Origin: Burkholderiales bacterium
GTDB taxonomy: Bacteria > Pseudomonadota > Gammaproteobacteria > Burkholderiales > Usitatibacteraceae
DNA: 64,000 nucleotides
Direction of reading: 5' to 3'
Assembly (NCBI GenBank): GCA_025360815.1
Contig: JANYBL010000044.1
Location: 41,551-105,550, forward strand
Shown: one piece after another, positions 38,211 to 48,196 of the stretch
Position numbering within the stretch: the stretch's first letter is position 1
Layout of the letters: each line of letters begins with the position of its first letter
Program-made: the position numbers and the translations under genes
Notes under the pieces: generated by a model
Database searches by the model: none
What the model was told of the DNA's origin: nothing
The model's input: the letters and a program-made list of their open reading frames with translations, nothing else

Positions 38211-39875
38211 ATGAAACATTTCGGCATTTTTGATTACATCATCGTCGGCGCAGGCACCGCGGGCTGTGTGCTCGCCAATCGGCTGAGTGCGGATCCCAAG
38301 ATTCGCGTGTTGCTGCTTGAGGCGGGTGGCAAAGACAATTATTTGTGGATTCATATTCCGGTTGGCTATCTTTACTGCATCGGCAATCCGCGCACCGATT
38401 GGTGCTACAAAACCGAGCCCGATGCGGGCTTGAATGGCCGCTCGATCTTGTATGCGCGTGGCCGGACGTTGGGCGGCTGCTCATCGATCAACGCGATGAT
38501 TTACATGCGCGGTCAAGCGCGCGACTACGACGAATGGGAAGCGGTGGGCAACCCCGGCTGGGGTTGGAAGAACGTGTTTCCAGTATTTAAACAAAGTGAA
38601 GACCACTACGCGGGCGATTCTGAAATCCACGGTGGGCGGGGGGAGTGGCGGGTTGAGGAGCAGCGGTTGGATTGGGAAATTCTGCATGCGTGGCAGGCGG
38701 CTGCTGCCGAATGCGGCATCCCACAGACGGCCGATTTTAACGGTGGCGATAATTTTGGCTCGGCACGGTTTCAAGTAAATCAAAAAAGCGGCGTTCGCTG
38801 GAATGCATCCAAAGCCTTTCTGCGGCCGGCGATGAAGCGTGAAAACTTAACGGTTCTTACCCATGCACTCACCACGAAAGTCCGCACCAGTACTGGCTCT
38901 TTCGATAGAGACACCCGAGCGGGTGCAAACGATTTTGGCAAGTACGCTATCGGAGTCGAGTTTACCCATCATGGTGAAGCCTTCTACGCGGATGCAAAAC
39001 TTGAAACGGTTTTATCAGGTGGTGCGATTAATTCGCCGCAGCTACTCCTGCTTTCCGGTATCGGCGCAGCAGCGCAGTTGCAGGAACATGGAATTCCCGT
39101 TGTGCATGCCCTGCCCGGCGTTGGTCAGAATTTACAAGACCATTTGCAGCTGCGCATGGCCTTCAAAGTAACCGGCACACGGACGATGAACGAATGGTCA
39201 AATCGCTGGTATGGCAAGGCACAAATGGCGCTGCAATACGCGCTATTCCGGACCGGACCATTGACCATGGCGCCGTCGCAATTGGGGGCATTTGCCAAAT
39301 CTGATCCTTCACAAAAAACAGCGAATATCGAATTCCACGTTCAGCCGCTGACGCTCGAAAAATTTGGCGATAGCCTCCATCCCTTCCCCGCGTTTACTGC
39401 CAGCGTGTGCAATCTGCGCCCCCAAAGCCGCGGCAACGTCACCCTCAAAAGCCCCGATCCACGGGCGTTTCCAGCCATTCGGCTTAATTATTTATCAACT
39501 GAAGATGATCGAAAAGTGGCCGTTGATTCACTTAGGCTGACCCGAAGAATTGCCCAGTCGCCGGCGCTCGCCAAATTTTCCCCGGTGGAATTCAAGCCTG
39601 GTTTAAGCATTGAAACGGATGAACAATTGGCCCAATCCGCAGGCGATATTGGCACGACCATTTTCCACCCCGTCGGCACCTGCAAAATGGGGCCAACATC
39701 AGATGCACAAGCGGTCGTTGATCACCGCCTGCGCGTGCACGGCGTGGCACGGCTACGTGTGGTTGATGCATCGATCATGCCCACCATCACATCCGGTAAC
39801 ACCAATTCACCCACGATTATGATTGCCGAGCGGGCAAGTGTGATGATTTTGGATGATCGAAAGATGTTGGTTTGA
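38211..39875 (+). CDS. GMC-family FAD-dependent oxidoreductase (alcohol/choline dehydrogenase-like)
   Basis: A 554-residue flavoenzyme. The N-terminus has the FAD-binding motif IIVGAGTAGCVLANRLS; GRTLGGCSSINAMIYMRG and SGGAINSPQLLLLSGIG are the two GMC signatures. The catalytic His is H486 in IFHPVGTCKMG, with N530 in TSGNTNSP as partner. The family oxidises alcohols to aldehydes, and this protein resembles BetA-like or polyethylene-glycol/alkanol dehydrogenases; the exact substrate is unknown. It lies upstream of two transporter genes on the same strand, so import or export of the substrate or product may be linked. Confidence 0.92.
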   Translation: MKHFGIFDYIIVGAGTAGCVLANRLSADPKIRVLLLEAGGKDNYLWIHIPVGYLYCIGNPRTDWCYKTEPDAGLNGRSILYARGRTLGGCSSINAMIYMRGQARDYDEWEAVGNPGWGWKNVFPVFKQSEDHYAGDSEIHGGRGEWRVEEQRLDWEILHAWQAAAAECGIPQTADFNGGDNFGSARFQVNQKSGVRWNASKAFLRPAMKRENLTVLTHALTTKVRTSTGSFDRDTRAGANDFGKYAIGVEFTHHGEAFYADAKLETVLSGGAINSPQLLLLSGIGAAAQLQEHGIPVVHALPGVGQNLQDHLQLRMAFKVTGTRTMNEWSNRWYGKAQMALQYALFRTGPLTMAPSQLGAFAKSDPSQKTANIEFHVQPLTLEKFGDSLHPFPAFTASVCNLRPQSRGNVTLKSPDPRAFPAIRLNYLSTEDDRKVAVDSLRLTRRIAQSPALAKFSPVEFKPGLSIETDEQLAQSAGDIGTTIFHPVGTCKMGPTSDAQAVVDHRLRVHGVARLRVVDASIMPTITSGNTNSPTIMIAERASVMILDDRKMLV

Positions 39876-39892
39876 AATCTGACGCTTCTTTC

Positions 39893-40825
39893 ATGTCAAG
39901 TCCCACTCCAACTCCCACTAAAACCGATCTATATCCGAGCAATAGCTTCCTTGCTTGGTATTTCGTGCTGGTCTGGGGCGCAGGGTTTTTAGCAACTAAA
40001 GCAGGCATCCAATACGCCGCGCCGTTTACGTTTTTATCGTTACGCTATATCGCCGGGCTGATCTGCTTGGCGCCGATATTGTTGTGGGCCCGCCCTGCAT
40101 GGCCGAATACGCCGCGCGCGTGGGGGCATGTCGTGATTGCCGGACTACTCATGCATGCGATTCATTTAAGCGGTAGCCACTATGCCCAATATTTGGGCAT
40201 GTCGGCTGGGGTGACGGCAATTATTCTCGCCGCGCAAACATTACTGACCGCTGTGTTTGCGGCCGTTTGGACGAATGAAAAGCCCTCGCGCCGGCAATGG
40301 TCCGGGATTGCGATTGGCTTAGCCGGTGTGGGGCTGGTCGTTTGGCATAAGCTCGATATTTCCGCCGTCGGTATCGGTAGTCTGGTTGCGGCGTTGACGG
40401 GGCTTTTCGCGTTAACGGCAGGGACGCTTTATCAACGACATTTTTGTGTAGCAGCAGATTTACGATCCAGCGCATTTATTCAATTTGCAGCATGCCTTAT
40501 CGTTGTTGCACCGCTCAGCGTGCTGGTAGAAGGCGCGAAAATTCAATGGGCTTGGCAGTTGATCGTAGCGGTATTATTTTTGGTGATTTTTGCGTCCATT
40601 TTTGCCGTTAATGCATTGACGACGCTGATGCGGCGCGGCGCAGCAACAAGTGTGACCGGCATACTTTATTTGCCGCCGGTGGTCGCAGTCGCCGTTGAAT
40701 GGCTATTGTTCGGGGTAGCACCCACGTCCCTGACGGTGCTAGGCGTTGCCATTGTTTGTATTGGCGTCGCGCTCACGGTTTCAACAAAAACAACACAAAC
40801 AACACCGCAAAATAGCGGAAAATAG
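39893..40825 (+). CDS. EamA/DMT-family transporter
   Basis: A 310-residue inner-membrane protein with about ten hydrophobic helices and the two EamA repeats (WGAGFLATKAGIQYAAP in the first; GTLYQRHF and NALTTLMRRGAATSVTG in the second). Such drug/metabolite transporters usually export amino acids or other small molecules. A TTG at 39872 overlapping the stop of the upstream gene is possible, but the ATG at 39893 is preferred. The MFS gene begins seven bases after its stop. Confidence 0.9.
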   Translation: MSSPTPTPTKTDLYPSNSFLAWYFVLVWGAGFLATKAGIQYAAPFTFLSLRYIAGLICLAPILLWARPAWPNTPRAWGHVVIAGLLMHAIHLSGSHYAQYLGMSAGVTAIILAAQTLLTAVFAAVWTNEKPSRRQWSGIAIGLAGVGLVVWHKLDISAVGIGSLVAALTGLFALTAGTLYQRHFCVAADLRSSAFIQFAACLIVVAPLSVLVEGAKIQWAWQLIVAVLFLVIFASIFAVNALTTLMRRGAATSVTGILYLPPVVAVAVEWLLFGVAPTSLTVLGVAIVCIGVALTVSTKTTQTTPQNSGK

Positions 40826-40832
40826 AGTTCAT

Positions 40833-41978
40833 ATGCGCCCTCTTCCCCTGATTATCATTCTCATGGTGCTCGACCATGTGGCCTTTAACGGGAGCCGCGT
40901 CGCAGTCTCGCTCTACGCGATCAACCAACAGGCCACGCCACTGACGGTGGGTGCTCTCGTGGCGCTTTATGCATTCTTGCCGGCGTTGTTGTCGGTCAAA
41001 GCCGGACGCTGGATTGACCGTATTGGTGTGAATAAGCCTATGCTGATTGGCTCGGTCGGCGTTTTTATCGGCACGGCGATCCCGTTTATTTTCCCATTTC
41101 TCACCTCGCTTTATTTCACGAGCATCATCACCGGTGTTTCGTTCATGCTGATCAATGTGTCGGCGTATCATGCGGTGGGCGAGATGAGTTCACCGGAAGA
41201 CCGTCCAGTTAATTTTAGTTATGTGGCATTGGGGTTTTCGACATCTGCATTCATCGCACCGATGCTCACTGGCGTAGTGATTGATACGTTGGGTTATCGT
41301 GTGGCGTTTTTGATCTTATCGCTATTCACCGTGTTGCCCATCATCGCGTTGTCGGCTAATTTACTGCCGCCAGCCAAGCAACATGACCCGAGCGAGCCAA
41401 TACCCAAAACCGATGTCACTGACCTGCTGAAGAACAAAGATCTTCGTCGCTTATTTATTGCCATGGCGATCCTGACTGTAGCTTGGGACATTTACGGCTT
41501 CGCGATTCCGATTCACGGCTCTCATATTGGGCTTTCCGCTTCTCAAATCGGGATCGTCATGGGCGCATTTGCGGCGGCCACGTTTACGGTGCGGCTTGCG
41601 ATGCCATTTATTGCCGATCGCGTTAAGCCCTGGTCGTTGCTGGCGGTATCACTGCTGATTTCAGGCGTAAGCTTTATCGTGATTCCGCTCACCGAGAGTG
41701 TGGGCTTGCTGATGACAATTATGTTTTTGCTCGGCATTGGTCTAGGCGCGCCCCAACCGATGGTGCTGACACTCCTGCATCAAGCCGCGCCGGTTGGACG
41801 CGCTGGCGAAGCGCTGGGATTGCGCACCACCCTGATTAACACCAGCCAAACCGTCATGCCGCTGGTGTTTGGCGCGGTCGGCGCGGCGCTGGGAATGACG
41901 CCCTTGTTTTGGACGATGGCGTTAACGTTGCTGGGTGGCAGTATTTTTGCGCGGCAGGTGCGGCATCGACGGCGTTGA
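40833..41978 (+). CDS. MFS transporter
   Basis: A 381-residue major facilitator protein with twelve predicted helices and the loop 2-3 signature KAGRWIDRIGVNKP. The middle cytoplasmic loop (DPSEPIPKTDVTDLL) separates two halves. It begins seven bases after the EamA gene, with a GGAAAA site upstream, so it is almost certainly translated from the same transcript as the GMC oxidoreductase and EamA genes. The substrate is unknown. The longer frame from 40746 lies inside the EamA gene and is rejected. Confidence 0.9.
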   Translation: MRPLPLIIILMVLDHVAFNGSRVAVSLYAINQQATPLTVGALVALYAFLPALLSVKAGRWIDRIGVNKPMLIGSVGVFIGTAIPFIFPFLTSLYFTSIITGVSFMLINVSAYHAVGEMSSPEDRPVNFSYVALGFSTSAFIAPMLTGVVIDTLGYRVAFLILSLFTVLPIIALSANLLPPAKQHDPSEPIPKTDVTDLLKNKDLRRLFIAMAILTVAWDIYGFAIPIHGSHIGLSASQIGIVMGAFAAATFTVRLAMPFIADRVKPWSLLAVSLLISGVSFIVIPLTESVGLLMTIMFLLGIGLGAPQPMVLTLLHQAAPVGRAGEALGLRTTLINTSQTVMPLVFGAVGAALGMTPLFWTMALTLLGGSIFARQVRHRRR

Positions 41979-42273
41979 TCGACTGAACCGCTGGACTCAA
42001 CGGGTGGAAACGACGATTAGTAGGGGCGGAACAAAAGCAAAGCAAAGATGCGAAACTTTTGGGTTTGAGAACCATCAAAGCATATATTTAAATTCAAGCC
42101 ATAAAATGAAGCTGAAGTTTTTTGCCGAGGACGAGAATTTCATAGGGGGAAACCTATCGTCGGCGCACTTGAAATTGGATCAGGGCCCCCGATATTATTG
42201 ATGCATTCATTTAATATTCGGCGCAATATATTTGCGAAAATTAGCAAATAGTCAGCCCACTGATGGAGAACGT

Positions 42274-43155
42274 ATGAAACGTATTTTTCTGTTCATTTTG
42301 ACCAACATTGCCGTGATGCTGGTACTCACGGTGGTGACCAGCGCGTTGGGTATCAACCGATTCATTACTGCACAGGGACTCAATTACCCGATGCTACTGG
42401 CGTTCGCCGCGGTGGTGGGCTTTACAGGCGCGTTTTTTTCATTGCTCATTTCCAAACCGATGGCGAAATGGAGCACCGGCGCACAGGTGATTGATCATCC
42501 GCAAAACGAAACCGAACGTTGGCTGGTTGCGACCGTGCAAAAACTAGCTACCAAAGGCAATATTGGCATGCCCGAAGTTGCTGTTTATGAAGGCGAGGCG
42601 AATGCGTTTGCCACTGGCGCGTTTAAAAATTCATCGCTGGTCGCCGTCTCAACCGGCCTGCTGTCTTCGATGACCAAAGAGGAAGTGGAAGCTGTGTTGG
42701 CGCACGAAGTAGCGCACATCGTCAACGGAGATATGATCACCTTGACGCTAGTTCAGGGCGTGGTGAATACGTTCGTCGTATTTTTCGCGAAAATTGTCGG
42801 CTACTTTGTGGATCGCGTCATATTGAAGAATGATCGCGACGGCCCTGGTATTGGCTATTACGTGACCGATATCGTCTGTCAAATCGTGTTTGGCTTGCTG
42901 GCGAGCATCATCGTCGCTTGGTTCTCACGTCAGCGTGAATACCGCGCCGATGCCGGGGCAGCCGGCTTGATGGGCACATCGCAACCGATGATAAATGCGC
43001 TTGCACGTTTGGGCGGGATGACGCCGGGCGAATTGCCGAAGTCGATGGCCGCATCGGGAATTTCAGACAAACCTAGATTTTTGGCATTGTTTTCAAGCCA
43101 CCCAGCGATGGAAGAGCGGATCGCGGCGTTGAAAAATTTCCGTCGCGGTGCCTGA
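42274..43155 (+). CDS. htpX: membrane zinc protease HtpX
   Basis: A 293-residue M48B protease of the inner membrane that degrades damaged membrane proteins. Two N-terminal helices (4-24 and 38-60) precede the catalytic domain with H144, E145 and H148 in LAHEVAH, and the third ligand in [14 protein letters not shown]. Two more helices lie between these motifs. Length and motifs are those of typical HtpX. A GGAG site is well placed before the ATG at 42274. It stands alone, with a bidirectional terminator downstream. Confidence 0.97.
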   Translation: MKRIFLFILTNIAVMLVLTVVTSALGINRFITAQGLNYPMLLAFAAVVGFTGAFFSLLISKPMAKWSTGAQVIDHPQNETERWLVATVQKLATKGNIGMPEVAVYEGEANAFATGAFKNSSLVAVSTGLLSSMTKEEVEAVLAHEVAHIVNGDMITLTLVQGVVNTFVVFFAKIVGYFVDRVILKNDRDGPGIGYYVTDIVCQIVFGLLASIIVAWFSRQREYRADAGAAGLMGTSQPMINALARLGGMTPGELPKSMAASGISDKPRFLALFSSHPAMEERIAALKNFRRGA

Positions 43156-43349
43156 ATCCCAGCAAGATGTCCTAGACGTTCTACGGGCGTCTTGGATTGT
43201 GTTTCAAACCGCGTTTCCATCGCTTGTTTAAAGATCTAAAAATCCAGCACCCAGTATTGGCGGCGTTTTTATAGCAAGAGGCTGACATAGGGCTTATGAC
43301 TGTGTCGCCATAGTCCTAAGCGCTTGGTCATTGATCAAGCAAACAAACA

Positions 43350-43379
43350 AAAAAGCCGCACAAATCAAGGCGGCTTTTT
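43350..43379. terminator. bidirectional rho-independent terminator
   Basis: A 10-bp perfect stem, AAAAAGCCGC and GCGGCTTTTT, with a 10-base loop, lies between the convergent htpX and the 43424 gene. A-run before and T-run after make it work in both directions. Confidence 0.88.
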
Positions 43380-43423
43380 ATATTTGCGTTTGTATTTTTT
43401 ATTTACAAACTCAGCACTAGTCG

Positions 43424-44248
43424 TTAATCCGGTTTCTTAAACACCGACTTGAAGGATCCAAACAGACCCGTTTTCTTTTCAGCCTCGGCGGAAGGCCCAG
43501 GATCGGCCACATACTGCGCATTTTTTGCAACTGTTTTGGCGAACTGCCCGGTTGCAACTGGCGCTGCCGCAGCCGCAGATGATGAGCCCGAACTTGCGCC
43601 CGGGCGACGATTAAAAATTCTAAAATTGGATTCTTTGCCGATCAATAACTTAGCAAGGTCTTCCAGCGACTGATCGGTCACAGAGTCGGGCTCAAGCGTA
43701 TATAGCGTCGGGCCAAAATCTTCCACGTTTTTTAATTTAAAGCGTACCGCGCCGGTTTCATAATCGCCCACGACTTCAACACCGCAAACAATGTCGCAAC
43801 TAATTATGAACGTTTCGCTGACCACCACCCGACGATCATTGCGCAGCGGCTCTGACGTAAAGCGCAGATTGTTTTGCCATAAAAGATCACGGAAGCGTTC
43901 AATTTGTTCGGCGTCACGTTTTACAGTGAGCTGCTCTGGCTTCAAGCGTTTAAAGGTAACCGCAAGGCTCTCATAATGCTCGATGTTATCGCGCTGCGAG
44001 GTACGATAATCAATCCGGTAATCAGCCTGCGTAAAGCCGCTGATTTTGCCGACCGTCAGTAAATCGTAGGAGCGCGCGCATGGCGGCTTCACCACATTAA
44101 GCTGGCGGAACAATTCATTGAGGTATTGGAAGGTCTTGCGAAGTGCGCGATCCACTGCGGCGGCGTTCGCCTTCAGCGATTGGGTGCGGACTGATTCCTG
44201 ATCTTTTAAGTTGTCTGCTTCTTTTTTTAGGTCGTCAAGTAGCCCCAT
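43424..44248 (-). CDS. protein of unknown function
   Basis: A 274-residue soluble protein not assigned to a family. It begins MGLLDDLKKEADNLK with a charged helical segment that should form a coiled coil (about residues 5-50). A mixed alpha/beta middle domain follows (about 55-215), with four cysteines at scattered positions (PPCARS, SCDIVCG). A Ser/Ala-rich linker and a Lys/Phe-rich tail (FGSFKSVFKKPD) end it. No signal peptide or membrane helix is seen. Good codon structure and the shared terminator with htpX support a real gene. Confidence 0.72.
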   Translation of the reverse strand: MGLLDDLKKEADNLKDQESVRTQSLKANAAAVDRALRKTFQYLNELFRQLNVVKPPCARSYDLLTVGKISGFTQADYRIDYRTSQRDNIEHYESLAVTFKRLKPEQLTVKRDAEQIERFRDLLWQNNLRFTSEPLRNDRRVVVSETFIISCDIVCGVEVVGDYETGAVRFKLKNVEDFGPTLYTLEPDSVTDQSLEDLAKLLIGKESNFRIFNRRPGASSGSSSAAAAAPVATGQFAKTVAKNAQYVADPGPSAEAEKKTGLFGSFKSVFKKPD

Positions 44249-44522
44249 GAGGCCTCCAGTGATTCGGTGTGCGCGTGTTTGTGATGTTCCAATATGTTAT
44301 TTTAACCCAGTCACGCGGCGATGTCAGCCTAGGTTAATATTTGTTACCCGTATTTACGGGATATCTTGCTGGATTTGCTGCCGAATACATAGCGCATAGC
44401 GGGAATCTTCACATTACCGGGAATATTACCGTTTAGGATGTTTTCCGCAATAGCCAAGCGCTCTCGCCGTTCTTACCAATTCTTTGGTGCTTTATTATGC
44501 CTTTTCAAAAATTTTCCCGTTC

Positions 44523-46070
44523 ATGAACGCCATCCTAGCACTCGACCAGGGCACCACCAGCTCCCGCGCTATCGTGTTTGACAGCGCCGGCAATGTGGTC
44601 GGCCATGCCCAGCGCGAAATTACACAATTTTTTCCGCAGCCGGGCTGGGTCGAGCACGACGCGGCTGAAATTTGGCAAACACAATTAGCGGTGGCTGTGG
44701 AGGCGGTGAATGCCGCTGCCAAGGTCGGCTTCAATGTTTGCAGCGTCGGCATTGCCAACCAACGTGAAACCACTGTACTTTGGGATCGGGCCACCGGCAT
44801 GCCGTTGGCGCCCGCCATTGTCTGGCAGGACCGTCGTACAGCCAGCTTTTGCGATGCGCTAAAAAAGGATGGCCATGAACCTGAAATTGCCGAAAAAACT
44901 GGCTTGGTGGTTGATGCATATTTTTCCGGGACAAAATTAAAGTGGCTGCTCGATCAAATTCCCGGCGCACGGGAACGTGCGGCCCGTGGTGAACTGGCGT
45001 TTGGCACTATTGACAGTTGGCTCATCTGGAACTTGACGGGTTCAACAACCGGCGGGAATACCCGGAACAACGTCCACGCCACAGACGTATCCAACGCGTC
45101 TCGCACATTGTTGTTCAACATTCATCGTCTTGATTGGGACGATGACTTGCTGGCTTTGATGGATATTCCACCCGCTGTATTGCCCAATATCGTCAGTTCG
45201 TCCGGCGTGGTTGGGCATACCACTTGCGAGGGACTGCCAGCCGGGTTGCCAATTGCCGGCATTGCGGGTGACCAACAAGCCGCGCTTTTTGGTCAAGCGT
45301 GCCATCAGCCCGGTATGGCAAAAAACACTTATGGCACCGGCTGTTTTATGTTGGTGAACACTGGCGAGAAGCCGGTTGTGTCAAAGAATCGTTTGCTGAC
45401 CACCGTCGCTTGGCGGCTGGATCGACCGCACAGTTCGGCGCTCACTAGTCCCCAACCAAATAGCACCACGCACTATGCGTTAGAAGGCAGCGTCTTCATG
45501 GGCGGTGCGACCATCCAATGGCTGCGCGATGGTTTGGGCATTATCGACAAATCCAGCGATGTTGAAACGCTTGCGGCCAGCGTGTCTGATACCGGCGGGG
45601 TCTATGTTGTCCCCGCGTTTACTGGGCTCGGCGCGCCACACTGGGATGCAACGGCACGGGGCGCTATCCTCGGCCTCACCCGTGGCAGCACGCGCGGCCA
45701 CATCGCCCGTGCGGCAGTCGAATCTATCGCCTTTCAAAGCGCCGAGCTTGCCGCCGCGATGCAGCGGGACGCCGGTATTTCGTTGACTGAACTGCGCGTA
45801 GACGGCGGTGCCAGCGCGAACAACATGCTGATGCAATTTCAGGCAGATTTGCTTGGCATTTCGGTGGTGCGCCCGCGAATCGCTGAGACAACGGCCCTAG
45901 GCGCGGCCTATTTGGCGGGATTGGCAGTCGGCTTTTGGCAAAGCCAGCAAGAAATCGCAGCACTGTGGGCGCGTGAACGGACATTCACGCCTACACTAAC
46001 GTCAGATGGAGCCAATGCACAAATGCGCGGTTGGCTCAACGCCATTGAAAAAAGCAAAGGATTTGCATGA
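44523..46070 (+). CDS. glpK: glycerol kinase
   Basis: A 515-residue kinase that phosphorylates glycerol to glycerol-3-phosphate. Conserved segments are the N-terminal phosphate loop [13 protein letters not shown], the substrate-binding [16 protein letters not shown] and the C-terminal ATP-binding VDGGASANN. The family signature [13 protein letters not shown] is also present. Length matches the family. The ATG at 44523 aligns with known starts though the ribosome-binding site is weak. No glycerol facilitator or glpD lies nearby. Its stop overlaps the start of a pilin gene by four bases. Confidence 0.96.
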   Translation: MNAILALDQGTTSSRAIVFDSAGNVVGHAQREITQFFPQPGWVEHDAAEIWQTQLAVAVEAVNAAAKVGFNVCSVGIANQRETTVLWDRATGMPLAPAIVWQDRRTASFCDALKKDGHEPEIAEKTGLVVDAYFSGTKLKWLLDQIPGARERAARGELAFGTIDSWLIWNLTGSTTGGNTRNNVHATDVSNASRTLLFNIHRLDWDDDLLALMDIPPAVLPNIVSSSGVVGHTTCEGLPAGLPIAGIAGDQQAALFGQACHQPGMAKNTYGTGCFMLVNTGEKPVVSKNRLLTTVAWRLDRPHSSALTSPQPNSTTHYALEGSVFMGGATIQWLRDGLGIIDKSSDVETLAASVSDTGGVYVVPAFTGLGAPHWDATARGAILGLTRGSTRGHIARAAVESIAFQSAELAAAMQRDAGISLTELRVDGGASANNMLMQFQADLLGISVVRPRIAETTALGAAYLAGLAVGFWQSQQEIAALWARERTFTPTLTSDGANAQMRGWLNAIEKSKGFA

Positions 46071-46612
46071 GTCATCAACGTAAAATCAGCCACGAGCGAC
46101 AATATCAGGGCATGCAGCAGCGCCAACATCAGTCAGGATTTACGCTGCTCGAAATCATCATCGTGGTGGCGATTCTTGCTATTTTGGCGGCGACGGCAGT
46201 GCCCTCAATGATTGACAGCATGGTTCGCAGCCAAGTCAAAGAAAGTTTATCGTTGGTCAACATAGCCCAACAGGGGGTCAATCTCACTTATTTGGCAGGC
46301 GGCGCCGGTGAATTGCCCATCGACAATAAAGCTGCCGGCATTCCTGAGCCCAATAAGATTGTGAGTAATCTTATCAGCGCGGTGAAAGTCGATAACGGTG
46401 CGATCACGATCACCTTTGGCAACAATGCCAGCTCGTATATCAAGGACAAGCACATTACCTTTCGCCCGGCGATTGTGGCCGATGCGCCGCAAGTGCCTAT
46501 TGCTTGGGTTTGTTCTGGGAAAGCGGTTCCGAACGGCATGACGGTCAAGGGAATCGATTTAACCGACCTGAAGCCAAGTTGGTTGCCAGCACAGTGCGTG
46601 CAGCCGAAATAA
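46067..46612 (+). CDS. type IV pilin-like protein
   Basis: A 181-residue prepilin-like protein. The cleavage and assembly motif GFTLLE is at residues 24-29, followed by the hydrophobic helix ([17 protein letters not shown]). Two C-terminal cysteines (AWVCSG and AQCVQPK) can form the D-region disulphide of type IVa pilins. The leader of 24 residues is longer than usual; a later ATG at 46112 would give a 9-residue leader but lacks a well-spaced ribosome-binding site. The ATG overlaps the glpK stop as ATGA, so translation is probably coupled. It is a lone pilin, with no assembly gene in the window. Confidence 0.85.
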   Translation: MSHQRKISHERQYQGMQQRQHQSGFTLLEIIIVVAILAILAATAVPSMIDSMVRSQVKESLSLVNIAQQGVNLTYLAGGAGELPIDNKAAGIPEPNKIVSNLISAVKVDNGAITITFGNNASSYIKDKHITFRPAIVADAPQVPIAWVCSGKAVPNGMTVKGIDLTDLKPSWLPAQCVQPK

Positions 46613-46838
46613 TGAATCTATACGTCCGAGCTATCCGGTAGGTAGCCAAAACTGGGCATTGCTTTCGACATGCGCTAACGCGAGCGTGGCTCGTCTGAAG
46701 CAACGAGAACCTGGTTAAATGCCGACCCCACGCGTGGTTATCAATGGGAAGCCGCGCCAGTGCTAGGGCCTGCGATATACGACGTCAAGCAAGCGCGGCA
46801 TAAAATTGGTTGCGATGCGAACTGTAATGGTGAGACCG

Positions 46839-48161
46839 CTACGGCTGTCGATAAACCACACCATCTTTCATCACAAAACCCATCTTGCTCATTATCGCGA
46901 TATCTTTTGATGGGTCACCTGCGACGGCCACAATGTCAGCGGTCTTACCTGCTTCCAACGTGCCGATAAATTGCTCCAAGCCCATCACGGTCGCGCCACT
47001 CAACGTGGCGGCACGGATTGCCTCTAGCGGCGGCATTCCAGCATCAACCATATATTCGAACTCACGGGCGTTTTCGCCGTGCGGCGCCACACCTTGGTCC
47101 GTGCCGAAGGCGATTTTTACCCCAGCTTTATACGCGCGGCTGAATGTAGCTTGGATGAGCGGGCCAATAGTCTGCGCTTTGGGGCGAACGATTTCGGGGA
47201 AGAAGCCATCGATTTTTGCTTTTTCGGCTACAAATTTTCCAGCAGAAATCGTCGCCACTAACCATGTCCCTTTTTGCTTCATCAACGCGATCGCTTCATC
47301 ATCCAAATAAGTGCCATGCTCAATCGTTTGCACGCCTGCACGAATCGCACGCTTCATCCCCTCGGCACCATGCGCGTGAGTGGCGACCGGAAAGCCGTAG
47401 TCCTTGGCAGTACTCACAACGGCAGCTAATTCCTCGTCAGCAAGCAATGGTGCATCACCACTTTTAGCCAGCGACAATACACCGCCAGTTGTCGCAATTT
47501 TAATCAGATCAAAGCCTTCTTTGTAGCGTTGCCGGACAGCGCGACGTGCCTCGTCGGCGCCGTTGGCAATGCCGCGATCGACCCCTACTGCCGCCGCATT
47601 GGCGGCCAGTGCGGCGCTCAACCCGTTGGTGGGATCAAGGTGACCACCCGTACTCCCTACTGAACCGGCGGCATGAATACGCGGCCCTTTAACCAGGCCT
47701 TGGTTAATCGCGTTACGCAACGCCACACCGACACCGGGTGGACTCAGCAAGTCACGCACTGAGGTGAAGCCCGCCATCAATGTTTTCTCAGCATTCACGA
47801 CGGCACGGATTGTGTAGTCCGGCGGATTGAAGGTGAAACTCTCGACCGTCGACGCTGGTGTGGTGCTGAACGCCAAATGCACATGCAGATCAATCAGGCC
47901 CGGCATACAGGTGTGGGTTTTTAAATCAACCGTTTTTGCACCAAGTGCGGTGGCCGCGGTATAGCCGCGATCAATGCGTGTGATTTTTTTATCATCAACC
48001 ACAATCGTTCGCTCAGTCAACACTTCTAATCCGCGAACATCAATCAGGCGGCCGCAATGCAGCAGGGTAACCGCTGCATTGACGCTGCCGGAAACGATTG
48101 TGGATACGCCCGCCAAGGCGACTGACGCGACTGCAACAACACTGGCAATGGATTTCATCAT
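46839..48161 (-). CDS. exported amidohydrolase
   Basis: A 440-residue metal-dependent hydrolase of the imidazolonepropionase-like/prolidase branch, with a signal peptide (SVVAVASVALAG to VNAA) indicating a periplasmic location. Metal ligands are in LIDLHVHLA, ATHAHG, EHGTYLDD and FGTDQGVAP, a complete set. Known relatives cleave Xaa-Pro or acyl-amino-acid bonds; the substrate here is open. An AGGAA site precedes the ATG at 48161. It lies 35 bases after the hydroxyacid reductase gene on the same strand and is probably co-transcribed with it. Confidence 0.9.
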   Translation of the reverse strand: MMKSIASVVAVASVALAGVSTIVSGSVNAAVTLLHCGRLIDVRGLEVLTERTIVVDDKKITRIDRGYTAATALGAKTVDLKTHTCMPGLIDLHVHLAFSTTPASTVESFTFNPPDYTIRAVVNAEKTLMAGFTSVRDLLSPPGVGVALRNAINQGLVKGPRIHAAGSVGSTGGHLDPTNGLSAALAANAAAVGVDRGIANGADEARRAVRQRYKEGFDLIKIATTGGVLSLAKSGDAPLLADEELAAVVSTAKDYGFPVATHAHGAEGMKRAIRAGVQTIEHGTYLDDEAIALMKQKGTWLVATISAGKFVAEKAKIDGFFPEIVRPKAQTIGPLIQATFSRAYKAGVKIAFGTDQGVAPHGENAREFEYMVDAGMPPLEAIRAATLSGATVMGLEQFIGTLEAGKTADIVAVAGDPSKDIAIMSKMGFVMKDGVVYRQP

Positions 48162-48196
48162 GCGTTCCTTTGATTATTTTTAATTAATTTCTTGGG

